From contig CAVWNR010000008.1 in assembly GCA_963756525.1 (NCBI GenBank), positions 57,299 to 121,298 of the forward strand: DNA of 64,000 bases. The letters run 5' to 3'. Under the pieces are notes generated by a model. The model had not been told where the DNA came from. It saw nothing but the letters and a program-made list of their open reading frames with translations, and ran no database searches. Of the stretch, positions 1 through 8,344 are shown one piece after another. How positions within the stretch are numbered: the first letter of the stretch is position 1; each line of letters starts with the position of its first letter. A program made the translations under genes and the position numbers. This DNA is from CAVWNR01 sp963756525. Its GTDB lineage: Bacteria > Actinomycetota > Actinomycetes > Mycobacteriales > Jatrophihabitantaceae.

Positions 1-311
1 CGGCTATCGCGACCGCCGAGCCGCTGGTGCTCGGTCTGCAGTTCGGCGGCCACGGGGCGACCGCAGCGGACATCTCCGTCGCCTTCGTCAGCCAGGCGGC
101 CGCCGCGGCGGGCAACGACGCGATGACCACCCGCCGGCGCCGCGTCGGCGTGCGCGGCACCCGCGGCATCGGGCCGTCAGCGATGCTGCGCAACGACCGG
201 CTCGGCGAGGTGCGGGTGGCGCCGACGACCGGGCAGGTGACGCTGGACGGCGAGCCGATCGACTCTCCGCCGGCAGAAACGGTCAGCCTGAGCCGGCTTT
301 ACTTTCTCTGA
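1..311 (+). CDS. ureC: Urease subunit alpha, C-terminal end (partial)
   Basis: Open reading frame entering from the left edge (frame of base 3) and ending with TGA at 309-311. The visible ~102 residues match the C-terminal end of urease alpha, the nickel amidohydrolase subunit that hydrolyses urea: FGGHGA, then ISVAFVSQAA, an R-rich VRGTRGIG stretch where other ureases have VRNTRxIxKxDM, a decayed DG-containing beta segment (VTLDGEPI) and the end SLSRLYFL in place of the usual LAQRYFLF. The active-site region lies outside the window. No ureF/G/D genes follow; a convergent TetR gene overlaps its last 13 bases. Several positions are looser than in canonical UreC, so a divergent urease-like paralogue is possible. 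Confidence 0.8.
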   Translation, partial: AIATAEPLVLGLQFGGHGATAADISVAFVSQAAAAAGNDAMTTRRRRVGVRGTRGIGPSAMLRNDRLGEVRVAPTTGQVTLDGEPIDSPPAETVSLSRLYFL

Positions 312-1006
312 GCCGCGCGGCGGGCCAGGCGTGCGTTGCGGGCGCGGGCGCGCAGCGCGTCGAGCATGAGCGACAGCGCCGTCTCAAAGTTCGCCGGGTC
401 GTCCAGCGAGGGCAGGACGCCGGTCAACGCGTTGATGTTCGGGTACTGCTCGACCGGCAGGACGCGGTAGTCGACCTGCCAGGCGCGCAGATCCGCGGTT
501 CGGGTGTCGGGATCGAGCGCGGCCAGTGCCGCATCCTGCGCGGCGTAGGAGAGCACAAAGTCGCTGAAGACGCGGTAGTAGCGGGCGGCGTCCGCGTTGT
601 CGAACCCGGCACGGCGCATGCAGGAGATGACCTGCTCGACCTTGCGGAACTCGTGCTCACGCCGAGCCGTCCGCGCTGCGGAGAACTGCGCGACCTGCGG
701 GTGGCGCATGAAGACCGCGCGGGTGCGCCGGGCCAGGTCGGCGAGGTCGGCCGCCCAGTCCTTGCTCGGCTCCGGTGCACCTTCCAGGGATTCGGCATGC
801 AGTGCGTCGATGAGGGCGAGCATCAGCTCGTCCTTGTCGCGGAAGTGCCGGTAGATCGCGGTGGGGTGCGCGCCGAGCTCGTCGCCGATCGCCTGGAAGG
901 TGAGTGCCTGCGCGCCGGTGCGTTCGGAGACGCGGAATGCCGCCTCGATGATCAGCTCCTGGCTGAGGCTGCCTCGGGGCCGGCGGGTTTTTGTGGCGAC
1001 GGTCAT
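299..1006 (-). CDS. TetR/AcrR family transcriptional regulator
   Basis: About 235 aa. The N-terminal helix-turn-helix is textbook TetR: ELIIEAAFRVSERTG, ALTFQAIGDELGAHPTAIYRHF, then RDKDELMLALIDAL. The rest is a helical ligand-binding domain without a recognisable specific subfamily. I chose the ATG at 1006 because AAGG sits about 11 bases upstream and it leaves a 13 base gap to the amidohydrolase stop; an in-frame ATG at 1030 would overlap that gene. It lies directly downstream of the amidohydrolase on the same strand and probably regulates that gene and the divergent ABC importer through the repeats at 2653-2724. Its 3' end overlaps ureC tail to tail by 13 bases. Confidence 0.85.
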   Translation of the reverse strand: MTVATKTRRPRGSLSQELIIEAAFRVSERTGAQALTFQAIGDELGAHPTAIYRHFRDKDELMLALIDALHAESLEGAPEPSKDWAADLADLARRTRAVFMRHPQVAQFSAARTARREHEFRKVEQVISCMRRAGFDNADAARYYRVFSDFVLSYAAQDAALAALDPDTRTADLRAWQVDYRVLPVEQYPNINALTGVLPSLDDPANFETALSLMLDALRARARNARLARRAAQRK

Positions 1007-1019
1007 GGCCTGGCCGACC

Positions 1020-2624
1020 TTACTTGCCATCCCGGTGGACGATTTCCCCGTCGACGACGGTGGCCAGCACAGGCAGTTCGGTGACGTCCTGCGGCGGGCA
1101 CGTCGCCGGGTCGTCGCCCCAGAGCACCAAGTCGGCCCGGTAGCCGGGGCGGAGCATCCCCGCCACGTCGCCTTCGCCAAGGATGCGCGCCGCGTTCACC
1201 GTGTACCCGGCGAGCGTCTCGGCGCCGGTGAGCGGTCGGCTGGCGCCGATCGACCCCTCGTCGGGCAGGTCCGGAGCGCGGCGCAGCTGCGCGGCGAAGA
1301 TGCCCAGTCGCGGGTCGAACGGCGCGACCGGCCAGTCTGAGCCGAGCACCACCCGCGCGCCCGCCGCGGACAGGTCGCCGGACGGCATGGCGTGCGCGCA
1401 GCGGTGCGGGCCGAGCCGCTCCGACCACGGGTCCGACAGGTTCGGCTTGAGCCAGCGCATGTGGATCGGCTGCATCGACGCGGTCACCCGCTGCGGGGCG
1501 AACCGGGCAATGGTCGCCGGCGGTGCGGTCTCGACGTGCTCGATGCGATGCCGCTCGGCCCCGTCCGGCAGGCCGGCGTACACGTCGAGCACCTCGCGCA
1601 CCGCGCGGTCACCGATGGCATGGGTGGCGACCCGGAACCCGGCGTCATGGAAGCGGCGCACGGTCCGCGCGTACGCGGCGGGCTCGGGCCACATTGGGGC
1701 GGTGCCGCCGCCGTGCGTGTCCGGCTCCTCCAGCCATGCGGTACCGGTCTCGACCACCCCGTCGATCATGAACTTCGCCCCGTCCGCGCGCCACCGCCGG
1801 CCACGGCGCACCGGGCCGCGGGTGAGCTGGTCGGCCAGTGCCGGTTCGATCGCCGGGTCGATGAAGTAGTGCAGCGCGACCCGCATCGCCAGGGTGCCGG
1901 CCGTCTCCAGTTCGCCGAGCAGGTCGGCGGTCTGTGGCCCGCCGTCCATCAGGTGGATGCCGGTGATACCGACCGCGTTCTGCTGCCGGATCGCGTCGGC
2001 GTACCAGGCGAGCTTCTCGTCGTACGTGGGCGTCGGGATGCGCTCGAGCACGACGTCGGCCGCGGCCCGCTCGCGCAGCTCGCCGGTCGGCCGGCCCCGC
2101 TCGTCACATACGATGCTCGCGCCGTCGGGGAAACGCCGCGGCCCGTCGACGCCGGCGATGCGCAATGCCTCGGCGTTGGCGAACGCGGTGTGCATATCCA
2201 GCGCGTGCACGAGCATCGGCCCGTCGCCGGCGGCTGCGTCGATCAACTCGTGGTGGTACGACCGGCCGCCGAACGCCGCGTACTCCAGGGCGAAGCCGTT
2301 GATCCAAGCACCCGGGCCGACCCGACGCCGCTCCGCGGCGAGGGCGGAGCGGATTCCCTCGAGGTCGGCAACCCGGTCGAAGTCCACCCCGCGGGCCACC
2401 TCGGCGCCCTGGAACAGGTGCTGGTGACCGTCGGTGAGGCCGGGGGTTACCACCGCGCCGGTTCCGTCGAGGAAGGTGGTCGATTCGTCGCACGCGGACC
2501 GGACCTCGGCGTCGTCACCGACCGCGACGATCAACCCGTCCCGCACGGCGAGCGCGGTGGCCAGTGGCCGCTCCGGGTCGAGGGTGGTGATCCGGGCGCC
2601 CACTACGGCGAGGTCTGCGGCCAC
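1020..2624 (-). CDS. Amidohydrolase family 3 (YtcJ-like) metal-dependent hydrolase
   Basis: About 534 aa. A beta-sandwich N-terminus (GARITTLDPERP, VAVGDDAEV) leads into the metal-binding HxH motif of TPGLTDGHQHLFQG. Later metal and active-site segments are THAIGDRAV, RIEHVE and VLGSDWPVAP, and the C-terminal sandwich ends with ADLVLWGDDP and VLATVVDGEIVHR. This is the amidohydrolase_3 (YtcJ/N-substituted formamide deformylase-like) architecture; the substrate is not predictable. I chose GTG at 2624 because GGAGG lies 5 bases upstream (2629-2633); an in-frame ATG at 2714 would add 30 residues with no homology appearance. Divergent from a peptide-type ABC importer, suggesting the importer feeds it an amide or peptide-like substrate. 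Confidence 0.85.
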   Translation of the reverse strand: MAADLAVVGARITTLDPERPLATALAVRDGLIVAVGDDAEVRSACDESTTFLDGTGAVVTPGLTDGHQHLFQGAEVARGVDFDRVADLEGIRSALAAERRRVGPGAWINGFALEYAAFGGRSYHHELIDAAAGDGPMLVHALDMHTAFANAEALRIAGVDGPRRFPDGASIVCDERGRPTGELRERAAADVVLERIPTPTYDEKLAWYADAIRQQNAVGITGIHLMDGGPQTADLLGELETAGTLAMRVALHYFIDPAIEPALADQLTRGPVRRGRRWRADGAKFMIDGVVETGTAWLEEPDTHGGGTAPMWPEPAAYARTVRRFHDAGFRVATHAIGDRAVREVLDVYAGLPDGAERHRIEHVETAPPATIARFAPQRVTASMQPIHMRWLKPNLSDPWSERLGPHRCAHAMPSGDLSAAGARVVLGSDWPVAPFDPRLGIFAAQLRRAPDLPDEGSIGASRPLTGAETLAGYTVNAARILGEGDVAGMLRPGYRADLVLWGDDPATCPPQDVTELPVLATVVDGEIVHRDGK

Positions 2625-2652
2625 GGCTGCCTCCAGTCTGCTCAGTGACGGT

Positions 2653-2688
2653 GTCAGTGCACCGTAGCTTATAGTCAACGGTACTGAC
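2653..2688. promoter_or_regulatory. Imperfect inverted repeat, candidate TetR operator
   Basis: GTCAGTGCACCGT at 2653-2665 is mirrored by ACGGTACTGAC at 2678-2688 (11 paired bases with a 2-base bulge). It lies 29 bases before the amidohydrolase start, in the divergent region shared with the ABC operon. Size and position suit a TetR-type dimer site; the assignment is inference. Confidence 0.5.
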
Positions 2689-2724
2689 AATAGGTCTGTC
2701 TCGGGTATTGACATCAGGTCTGCT
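2683..2724. promoter_or_regulatory. Direct repeats with a candidate -35 box for the ABC operon
   Basis: Two 18-mers spaced 24 bases apart (2683-2700 and 2707-2724) share the core TGACANNAGGTCTG. The second contains TTGACA at 2708-2713, with TTACTATCC about 19 bases downstream, a plausible plus-strand promoter reading into the leader array. The repeat could be a second operator for the neighbouring TetR protein. Confidence 0.4.
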
Positions 2725-2779
2725 GATGGTGCTTACTATCCGACATCCGTTTGCACGCCGGGCCGATGAGGAGCCGCTC

Positions 2780-2940
2780 GTGACCGACCTGCTCTATCGG
2801 AGCGAGCCATGAGTACCGAGCGACGCTTGCGGAGCGAGCCATGAGTACCGAGCGACGCTTGCGGAGCGAGCCATGAGTACCGAGCGACGCTTGCGGAGCG
2901 AGCCATGAGTACCGAGCGACGCTTGCGGAGCGAGCCATGA
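2780..2940 (+). other. Chain of five overlapping leader mini-ORFs coupled to the ABC operon
   Basis: A GTG at 2780 with GAGGAG 6 bases upstream opens a 10-codon ORF (VTDLLYRSEP) ending in TGA at 2810-2812. Its stop overlaps the ATG at 2809 of an 11-codon ORF MSTERRLRSEP. That ORF is then repeated identically at 2841, 2873 and 2905, each stop and next start sharing ATGA. The last stop (2938-2940) overlaps the ATG of the first permease at 2937. Each unit also carries its own GGAG before the next ATG. Ribosomes could therefore terminate and reinitiate five times before the permease. Whether the peptides matter or only the coupling is unknown. Confidence 0.65.
2800..2940 (+). repeat. 32 bp tandem repeat, 4 full copies plus a 13-base partial
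   Basis: Unit boundaries 2800-2831, 2832-2863, 2864-2895, 2896-2927 and partial 2928-2940. The full copies are identical; the unit reads GAGCGAGCCATGAGTACC then GAGCGACGCTTGCG. At 32 bp the unit is one base short of 33, which makes each 12-codon ORF (with stop) overlap the next by exactly 4 bases. The array ends inside the start codon of the downstream permease. Confidence 0.9.
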
Positions 2941-3890
2941 CGACCGCCCGGTTCATCGTCAACCGCGCGATCGCACTGGTGGTGACGCTGCTGCTCGCCA
3001 GTCTGGTCATCTACGGCGCGCTGTACATTGCGCCGGGTTCGCCGCTGTCGTTCCTCACCCGCGGCCGGAGCCAGTCGCCGGCGGACATCGCGGCGATCAA
3101 GCACCAGTACCGGCTGGATCAACCGTTCTTTGCGCAGTGGTGGCATTGGTTCACCGACGTGCTGCACGGCAACCTCGGCACGTCGGTCATCTTCCACACC
3201 CAGGTCCAGTCGCTGCTGGGCGACCGGGTAAGCACCACGGTGTTCCTGCTGGTCTACGCCTCGGTGCTCATCCTGGCGATCGGGCTCGCCATGGGCATCG
3301 CGGCGGCGCTGCGGCCGGGCTGGGTGGATGGCGCGTTGATGGTGAGTGCCACGGCGGCGATGGCGATCCCCGCGTTCGTCGCAGCGATCGTGCTGATCGC
3401 GGTCTTCGCCGTCGGTCTGGGCTGGTTCCCGGTGTTCGGCTCCGGCGTCGGGTTCGCCGATCGGCTCTGGCACCTCACCCTGCCGGCCATCGCGCTGGCC
3501 CTGGCCGCGGTCGCCTATGTCGCTCGGCTGTCGCGTGCCTCGGTGCGCGCGGAGATGAGCTCGGAACACGTGCAGACGGCGACCAGCCGTGGCCTGCCCT
3601 ACCGCATGGTGGTGCGTCGCCACGTTCTGCGCAACGCGATGATCCCGATCGTGACGGTGGCCGGGCTGACCATTGGCAGCCTGATCGCGGGCACGGTGAT
3701 CGTCGAGCAGGCCTTCGGGCTCAACGGCCTGGGCAGCTACCTCGTGCAAGCGGTCGGTCAGAAGGATTTCCCGGTCGTGCAGGCGATCTGCCTGCTCTAC
3801 GTGGCGGCGTTCATCGTCATCAACACTGTTGTCGACCTCGTCTACTCGCTGCTGGATCCGCGCGTCACGATCGGGAGGACGTCGGCATGA
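2937..3890 (+). CDS. ABC transporter permease, DppB/OppB type
   Basis: 317 aa inner-membrane permease of the peptide/nickel family. The N-terminal helix (IALVVTLLLASLVIYGALYI) is followed by a periplasmic stretch with SPADIAAIKHQYRLDQPFFAQWW, typical of DppB, then five more helices. The coupling (EAA-like) loop includes SRGLPYRMVVRRHVLRNAMIPI. The C-terminal DLVYSLLDPRV is the usual family end. The ATG at 2937 overlaps the stop of the last leader mini-ORF and is the only sensible start. Its stop overlaps the start of the second permease (ATGA, 3887-3890). It forms the translocation pore with the next gene product. Confidence 0.92.
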   Translation: MTTARFIVNRAIALVVTLLLASLVIYGALYIAPGSPLSFLTRGRSQSPADIAAIKHQYRLDQPFFAQWWHWFTDVLHGNLGTSVIFHTQVQSLLGDRVSTTVFLLVYASVLILAIGLAMGIAAALRPGWVDGALMVSATAAMAIPAFVAAIVLIAVFAVGLGWFPVFGSGVGFADRLWHLTLPAIALALAAVAYVARLSRASVRAEMSSEHVQTATSRGLPYRMVVRRHVLRNAMIPIVTVAGLTIGSLIAGTVIVEQAFGLNGLGSYLVQAVGQKDFPVVQAICLLYVAAFIVINTVVDLVYSLLDPRVTIGRTSA

Positions 3891-4759
3891 CCGCATTGGC
3901 GACCGTCGAGGCTGAACCCGTCGCCCTGGTTCGAGCACGGCGCCGACCGTGGTCCGGTCTCGGGGTCGGTGGCTGGATATCCGTGGTGATCCTTGCCGTG
4001 GCCTTGCTCATGGCCGTCTTCGGTCCGCTACTGGTCTCGGCCAGCCCGACTGCGGTGAACCTCGCCTACGCGTACGTGCGGCCGATCAGCGGGCACTGGC
4101 TCGGTTTCGACGGGCAGGGGCGCGACCTGCTCGCCCGTCTCGTCTACGGCGCGCGAACCGCGATCATCGGCCCGCTGGTCGTCACCGTGCTCTCGACCGT
4201 GGCCGGTACCGCGATCGCGCTCGTGGCGGTGTGGCGCGGTGGCTGGCTGGACACCGCGCTGGCCCGCGTCGTGGACGCGATGTTTGCTTTCCCCGGTCTG
4301 CTGCTGGCGATTCTCGCCGTCTCCCTGTTCGGCCGGGGGCTCACCGCGGCCGGCATCGCGCTGGCGATCGCGTACACCCCGTACGCCGCGCGGCTGGTGC
4401 GCGGTGCGGCGCTGCGCGAACGGGCCCTGCCCTACGTCTCCGCGCTGACCGTGCAGGGCTTCCGGGCCACCACCATCGTGCTGCGGCACATCCTGCCCAA
4501 CCTGACCGGGATCATCGTCGCCGGCGCCACGCTCTCCTACGGCTACTCCCTGATCGACCTGGCCGGGCTGTCGTTCATCGGGCTCGGCGTTCAGCCGCCG
4601 ACCGCGGACTGGGGCGCCATGGTCGCCAGCGGCGTGCCGGGCATCCTGCAGCACTACCCGGAGGAGTCGCTGTATGCCAGCCTGTGCATCGTCCTGGTCG
4701 TCGGTGCGGTGAACTATCTCGGCGACCGGCTCACCACCCGCGCGGAGGCTGCGCGATGA
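3887..4759 (+). CDS. ABC transporter permease, DppC/OppC type
   Basis: 290 aa. A hydrophilic 25-residue head is followed by the membrane helix ISVVILAVALLMAVFGPLLV. The DppC signature HWLGFDGQGRDLLARLVYGARTAI follows, then more helices and the coupling loop (VQGFRATTIVLRHILPNL). The C-terminal GLSFIGLGVQPPTADWGAMV and VLVVGAVNYLGDRL are standard for the family. The start is fixed by the ATGA overlap with the upstream permease, and the stop overlaps the ATPase start (4756-4759). It partners the preceding permease. Confidence 0.92.
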   Translation: MTALATVEAEPVALVRARRRPWSGLGVGGWISVVILAVALLMAVFGPLLVSASPTAVNLAYAYVRPISGHWLGFDGQGRDLLARLVYGARTAIIGPLVVTVLSTVAGTAIALVAVWRGGWLDTALARVVDAMFAFPGLLLAILAVSLFGRGLTAAGIALAIAYTPYAARLVRGAALRERALPYVSALTVQGFRATTIVLRHILPNLTGIIVAGATLSYGYSLIDLAGLSFIGLGVQPPTADWGAMVASGVPGILQHYPEESLYASLCIVLVVGAVNYLGDRLTTRAEAAR

Positions 4760-5769
4760 GCGCATTACTGGAGATCGAGTCGCTGGCGGTCAGGCTGCCG
4801 GTGGAAGGGGAGCTGCGGCCGGTGCTGCACGACGTGTCCCTTTCCATCGACGTCGGCGAGGCGGTCGGCCTGGTCGGCGAATCGGGCTCCGGCAAGTCGA
4901 TGACCGCCCGGGCCGTCAGCCGGCTGCTCCCACCCGGGGCGAAGCAAGCCGGGCGCATCGAGTTCGACGGCGTCGCGGTGCCCTCGATGCGCGGCAGGGA
5001 GCTGCGCAGTTACCGCACCGAAGGCGTCGCGATGATCTTCCAAGATCCCCGGGCGCACACCAATCCGGTGCGCAAGATCGGCGACTTCCTGACCGAGGCG
5101 ATGCGGGTGAACCTCGGGATGAGCGCCGACGCTGCCCGAACCCGCGCCGTCGAGCTGCTCGGCGAGGTCGGCATCGCCGATGGCGCACGGCGGATGGGCC
5201 AGTACCCGCACGAGCTCTCCGGCGGGTTGCTGCAGCGGGTGATGATCGCCTCGGCGCTCGCGGTGCGGCCGCGGCTCATCCTCGCCGACGAGCCCACCAC
5301 CGCCCTGGACGTGACCACACAGGCCGAGGTGATGGCGATCCTGGACCAGCTGCGCCGCGAGCACGGCTTGGCGATGCTGTTCATCACGCACGACCTGGAG
5401 CTGGCCGGCGCGGTGTGCGACCGCACCGCGGTCATGTACGCCGGCTCGATCGTCGAGGAGCGCGGGTCGGCCAAGCTCTACGACGATCCGCTGCACCCGT
5501 ACACGGCGGCGCTGGTCGAGGCGCGCCCCGAGATCACCGCCACTCACGACCGGCTGCGGGCCATCCCGGGCCGACCGCTGTCGGCGTTCGAGGCGCCCGC
5601 CGGCTGCGCGTTCGCCCCGCGCTGCCCGTACGCGCAAGACCGGTGCCGTACTGGGACGATCCCGCTAGAGCCGGCCGCCGACGGGCTGGTGCGGTGCGTG
5701 CGGGCTGGGGAACTGCGCGGGCGCCTGCTGGGCGTCACCGCGGACCCGATGTCCGGAGGAGCACGATGA
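4756..5769 (+). CDS. ABC transporter ATP-binding protein, DppD/OppD type
   Basis: 337 aa. Walker A is GESGSGKSMTA (about residues 43-53), the Q-loop lies in AMIFQDPRAHTNP, the signature is LSGGLLQRVMIASAL, Walker B is LILADEPTTALD and the switch His is in LFITHDLELA. The C-terminal oligopeptide-transporter extension is present, with the cysteine-containing block PAGCAFAPRCPYAQDRC. The signature has LL where most have QR, a mild variation. The ATGA overlap at both ends shows it is part of the five-gene importer operon. Confidence 0.92.
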   Translation: MSALLEIESLAVRLPVEGELRPVLHDVSLSIDVGEAVGLVGESGSGKSMTARAVSRLLPPGAKQAGRIEFDGVAVPSMRGRELRSYRTEGVAMIFQDPRAHTNPVRKIGDFLTEAMRVNLGMSADAARTRAVELLGEVGIADGARRMGQYPHELSGGLLQRVMIASALAVRPRLILADEPTTALDVTTQAEVMAILDQLRREHGLAMLFITHDLELAGAVCDRTAVMYAGSIVEERGSAKLYDDPLHPYTAALVEARPEITATHDRLRAIPGRPLSAFEAPAGCAFAPRCPYAQDRCRTGTIPLEPAADGLVRCVRAGELRGRLLGVTADPMSGGAR

Positions 5770-6605
5770 CCGAACGGCCAATCGTCGCGGTCGACGCGCT
5801 CACGAAGGTCTATCCGACTCGTGACGGCGGACGGCGTAGGCACTTCACCGCGGTGGACGCGGTGAGCTTCAGCGTGCCGGCCGGCGGCTCGCTGGCGATC
5901 GTGGGGGAGTCCGGCTCGGGGAAGACCACCATCGCCAAGATGCTGGTCGGGCTGGAACGGCCGACTTCGGGGCGGATCGAGCTCGTCGGCCAGGACCGGA
6001 CCCGGGCCGCCCGCGGCGCGGCGGCCCGGCGGCGACGCGGCCGGGAGATCCAGATCGTCTTCCAGGATCCGTACACCTCGTTGGACCGCCGGCAGACCGT
6101 CGCCGACTGCCTGGCCTCGGTGGTCCGGCTGCACTTCGACCTGCCCCGCCCGCAGGTCGCGGCCCGCGTCGAGGAGCTCGCCGGCATGGTCGGATTCGAC
6201 GCTCGGCAGCTGCGCGCCCGCCCGCGCGCGCTCTCCGGCGGGCAACGGCAGCGGGTCGCGATCGCCCGCGCGCTGGCCGCCGAGCCGGCGGTGCTGCTGT
6301 TGGACGAGTCGGTCTCCGCGCTGGACGTGTCGATCCAGGCCCAGGTGCTGAACCTGCTCGCCGACATCCGCGCCCGCACCGGTATCACCTACCTGCTGAT
6401 CAGCCACGATCTCGCCGTCGTCCGTCAGGTCACCGACGACGCGATAGTCATGCGCCGCGGCCAGATCGTCGAGCGCGGCCGCACCGCCGACATCCTGGAC
6501 AACCCGCAAGACGCCTACACCCGGCTGCTGCGCGACAGCGTGCCGCGCCCGGGCTGGAAGCCGACCCGGCTGCGCGAGCGCCTCGCCGCAGAAGCGACCG
6601 GATGA
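5766..6605 (+). CDS. ABC transporter ATP-binding protein, DppF/OppF type
   Basis: 279 aa. Walker A GESGSGKTTIAK, Q-loop IVFQDPYTSLDRR, signature LSGGQRQRVAIARAL, Walker B VLLLDESVSALD and switch His LLISHDLAVV. Walker B has Ser instead of Pro after DE, which is seen in this subfamily. Shorter at the C-terminus than the DppD partner, as is usual. Start fixed by the ATGA overlap at 5766-5769. It pairs with the preceding ATPase to drive import. Confidence 0.92.
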   Translation: MTERPIVAVDALTKVYPTRDGGRRRHFTAVDAVSFSVPAGGSLAIVGESGSGKTTIAKMLVGLERPTSGRIELVGQDRTRAARGAAARRRRGREIQIVFQDPYTSLDRRQTVADCLASVVRLHFDLPRPQVAARVEELAGMVGFDARQLRARPRALSGGQRQRVAIARALAAEPAVLLLDESVSALDVSIQAQVLNLLADIRARTGITYLLISHDLAVVRQVTDDAIVMRRGQIVERGRTADILDNPQDAYTRLLRDSVPRPGWKPTRLRERLAAEATG

Positions 6606-6618
6606 GCAAGGAGCCCCG

Positions 6619-8289
6619 ATGACCAGCAGACGCCGTTGTCCCCGCCGGCTCGCCATCGCGCTCGGCGTGATTGCGGCGCTCGGAGCCACCACCGCGCTCA
6701 CCGGCTGCGCCGGTCGGCAACCGCCTTCGGCGAACGGCGCCGGGCAGAACAGCGGCCCGAGCGTGAACCTCGTCGTGATGACCCCGGCCGCGAAGTCCAC
6801 CGTGGACACCATCACCTGGAACGAGTCCGAGGGCGAGCCGCAGACCATCGACCCGTTCCAGTCGGCCGACTACACCCCCAACACCATCAACTCCAACATG
6901 TGCGAGAACCTGCTCGCCATCCAGCCCGACTACAAGATCACGTCGAACCTGGCCGCCTCGTACAGCAACCCCGACCCGTTGCACTGGGTCTACAACCTGC
7001 GCACCGACGTCACCTTCTGGGACGGCTCGCCGATGACCGCCGAGGACGTCGCATGGAGCATGAACCACAACATGACCAGCCCGACGTCGCTCTACGGATA
7101 CCTGTACGGCAACGTGGCGTCGATCAAGGTCAGTGCGGCGCACCAGGTCACCGTCACGCTCAAGCAGCCGGACTACCTGTTCAACAGCGAGCTCGCCGAC
7201 TACGCAGGTGTGGTCGTGGAGAAGAAGTTCTACCTCGAACACCCGAAGGACGTCGGGTCGCCTGACGTCGGCGTCATGTGCACCGGGCCGTTCGAGTTCA
7301 AGTCCTGGACCAAGGGCGACAACATCACCGTCGTGCGCAATCCGCACTACTGGGACCACGCCCGAATCCCCAAAGCAAACAAGATCGTCTTCACGTTCAT
7401 CACCGACGAGGCCACCATCACCAACGCGCTGCTCAGCGGCGAGATCGACGGCACGTACGACCCGCCCTGGTCGGCGACGACGCAGCTGCAGTCCACCACC
7501 GAGGGTCGGTTGTACTTCGGCCCGCACGAGAGCAACCTGACCTTCACCTACAGCAACCCGCAGGGCGCGCTGAGCAACCCGAAGCTGCGCGAGGCGCTGC
7601 AGATGGCCATCGACTGGAACGGCATCAACCTCGCGTTGCTGCACGGCACGGGCACACCGCTGCGGGCACTGATGCCGCCGTCGGTCTTCGGCTACGCCAA
7701 GCCCGTCCTGCAGCCGGCCTACGACGCGCTTCCCGCAGCACAGTCGGCGCAGTACCAGCAGGCCAAAGCGCTCGTCGACGCGGCCGGCCCGGACGCCAAG
7801 AAGCACATCGTCATGGCCGTGCCCGACCAGTTCAGCAGCCAGCAGTTCGGCACCGCCATCGCCGACGCCGCCCGCCGCATCGGCCTTGACTTCACGCTGC
7901 GAGTCGTCCCCACCAACCAGTACACGAACTACCTCTACGACCCGAAGACCCGCGCCGGCGTCGACATGCTCTACACCATCTTCTGGCCCAACATCCCCGA
8001 CGCCCTGGACTGGCTGGGCATCACCGCAGTCAAGGGCGGATCATTCAACCAGTACGGCTACACCGGCATCGACGCGATCTACGCAAAGGCACAGGGCACA
8101 AAAGACGACGCCGTCCGCGCCCAGCTGATCGCACAGATGATGACGAAGGTGCGCGACCAGCTGCTGCCTATGGCCCCAGGGATCACCTACGCTAGCGAAG
8201 TCTGGATGAACAAGCGGATCACCGGCGCGCCGGCGTCCTTCGACTACGTCTACTACCCCTGGGCCGCCTACCTCGGCGGCACCAGCTGA
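6619..8289 (+). CDS. Extracellular solute-binding lipoprotein, family 5
   Basis: 556 aa. Signal peptide with an arginine-rich head (MTSRRRCPRRL), hydrophobic core and lipobox LTGC, so it is lipid-anchored outside the membrane. The mature part is SBP_bac_5: NLRTDVTFWDGSPMTAEDVAWSM, GPFEFKSWTKGDNITVVRNPHYWD, LREALQMAIDWNGI. The ATG at 6619 has AAGGAG 5 bases upstream and follows the last ATPase by 13 bases. It captures the ligand for the four-protein importer upstream; the ligand (peptide, opine or other amide) cannot be read from the sequence. Confidence 0.93.
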   Translation: MTSRRRCPRRLAIALGVIAALGATTALTGCAGRQPPSANGAGQNSGPSVNLVVMTPAAKSTVDTITWNESEGEPQTIDPFQSADYTPNTINSNMCENLLAIQPDYKITSNLAASYSNPDPLHWVYNLRTDVTFWDGSPMTAEDVAWSMNHNMTSPTSLYGYLYGNVASIKVSAAHQVTVTLKQPDYLFNSELADYAGVVVEKKFYLEHPKDVGSPDVGVMCTGPFEFKSWTKGDNITVVRNPHYWDHARIPKANKIVFTFITDEATITNALLSGEIDGTYDPPWSATTQLQSTTEGRLYFGPHESNLTFTYSNPQGALSNPKLREALQMAIDWNGINLALLHGTGTPLRALMPPSVFGYAKPVLQPAYDALPAAQSAQYQQAKALVDAAGPDAKKHIVMAVPDQFSSQQFGTAIADAARRIGLDFTLRVVPTNQYTNYLYDPKTRAGVDMLYTIFWPNIPDALDWLGITAVKGGSFNQYGYTGIDAIYAKAQGTKDDAVRAQLIAQMMTKVRDQLLPMAPGITYASEVWMNKRITGAPASFDYVYYPWAAYLGGTS

Positions 8290-8304
8290 CCGGACCGCTC
8301 CGCG

Positions 8305-8320
8305 CAAGTCCTAGATCAAC
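8305..8320. repeat. Half-copy of the intergenic palindrome family
   Basis: CAAGTCCTAGATCAAC here is identical to 16 bases of the right arm of the large palindrome at 15188-15246 (bases 15226-15241). It lies in the 55 bp gap between two convergent genes, with no left arm, so it looks like a decayed copy of an intergenic terminator-like element. Confidence 0.6.
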
Positions 8321-8344
8321 GCCTCGGTGGATGGTTCGGATGAC

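Noticed and set aside
1030..1180. N-terminal extension of the TetR gene up to 1180
   Set aside because: It would overlap the amidohydrolase C-terminus with nonsense sequence; the HTH begins normally after ATG 1006.
2800..2940. CRISPR array
   Set aside because: Units are directly contiguous with no spacers and encode coupled mini-ORFs, so it is a tandem repeat, not CRISPR. No other spaced repeats were found in the window.
2736..3938. A 400-codon minus-strand frame across the leader array and first permease
   Set aside because: Antisense of a clear DppB gene; His/Asp/Arg-rich low-complexity composition, no ribosome site, no family.
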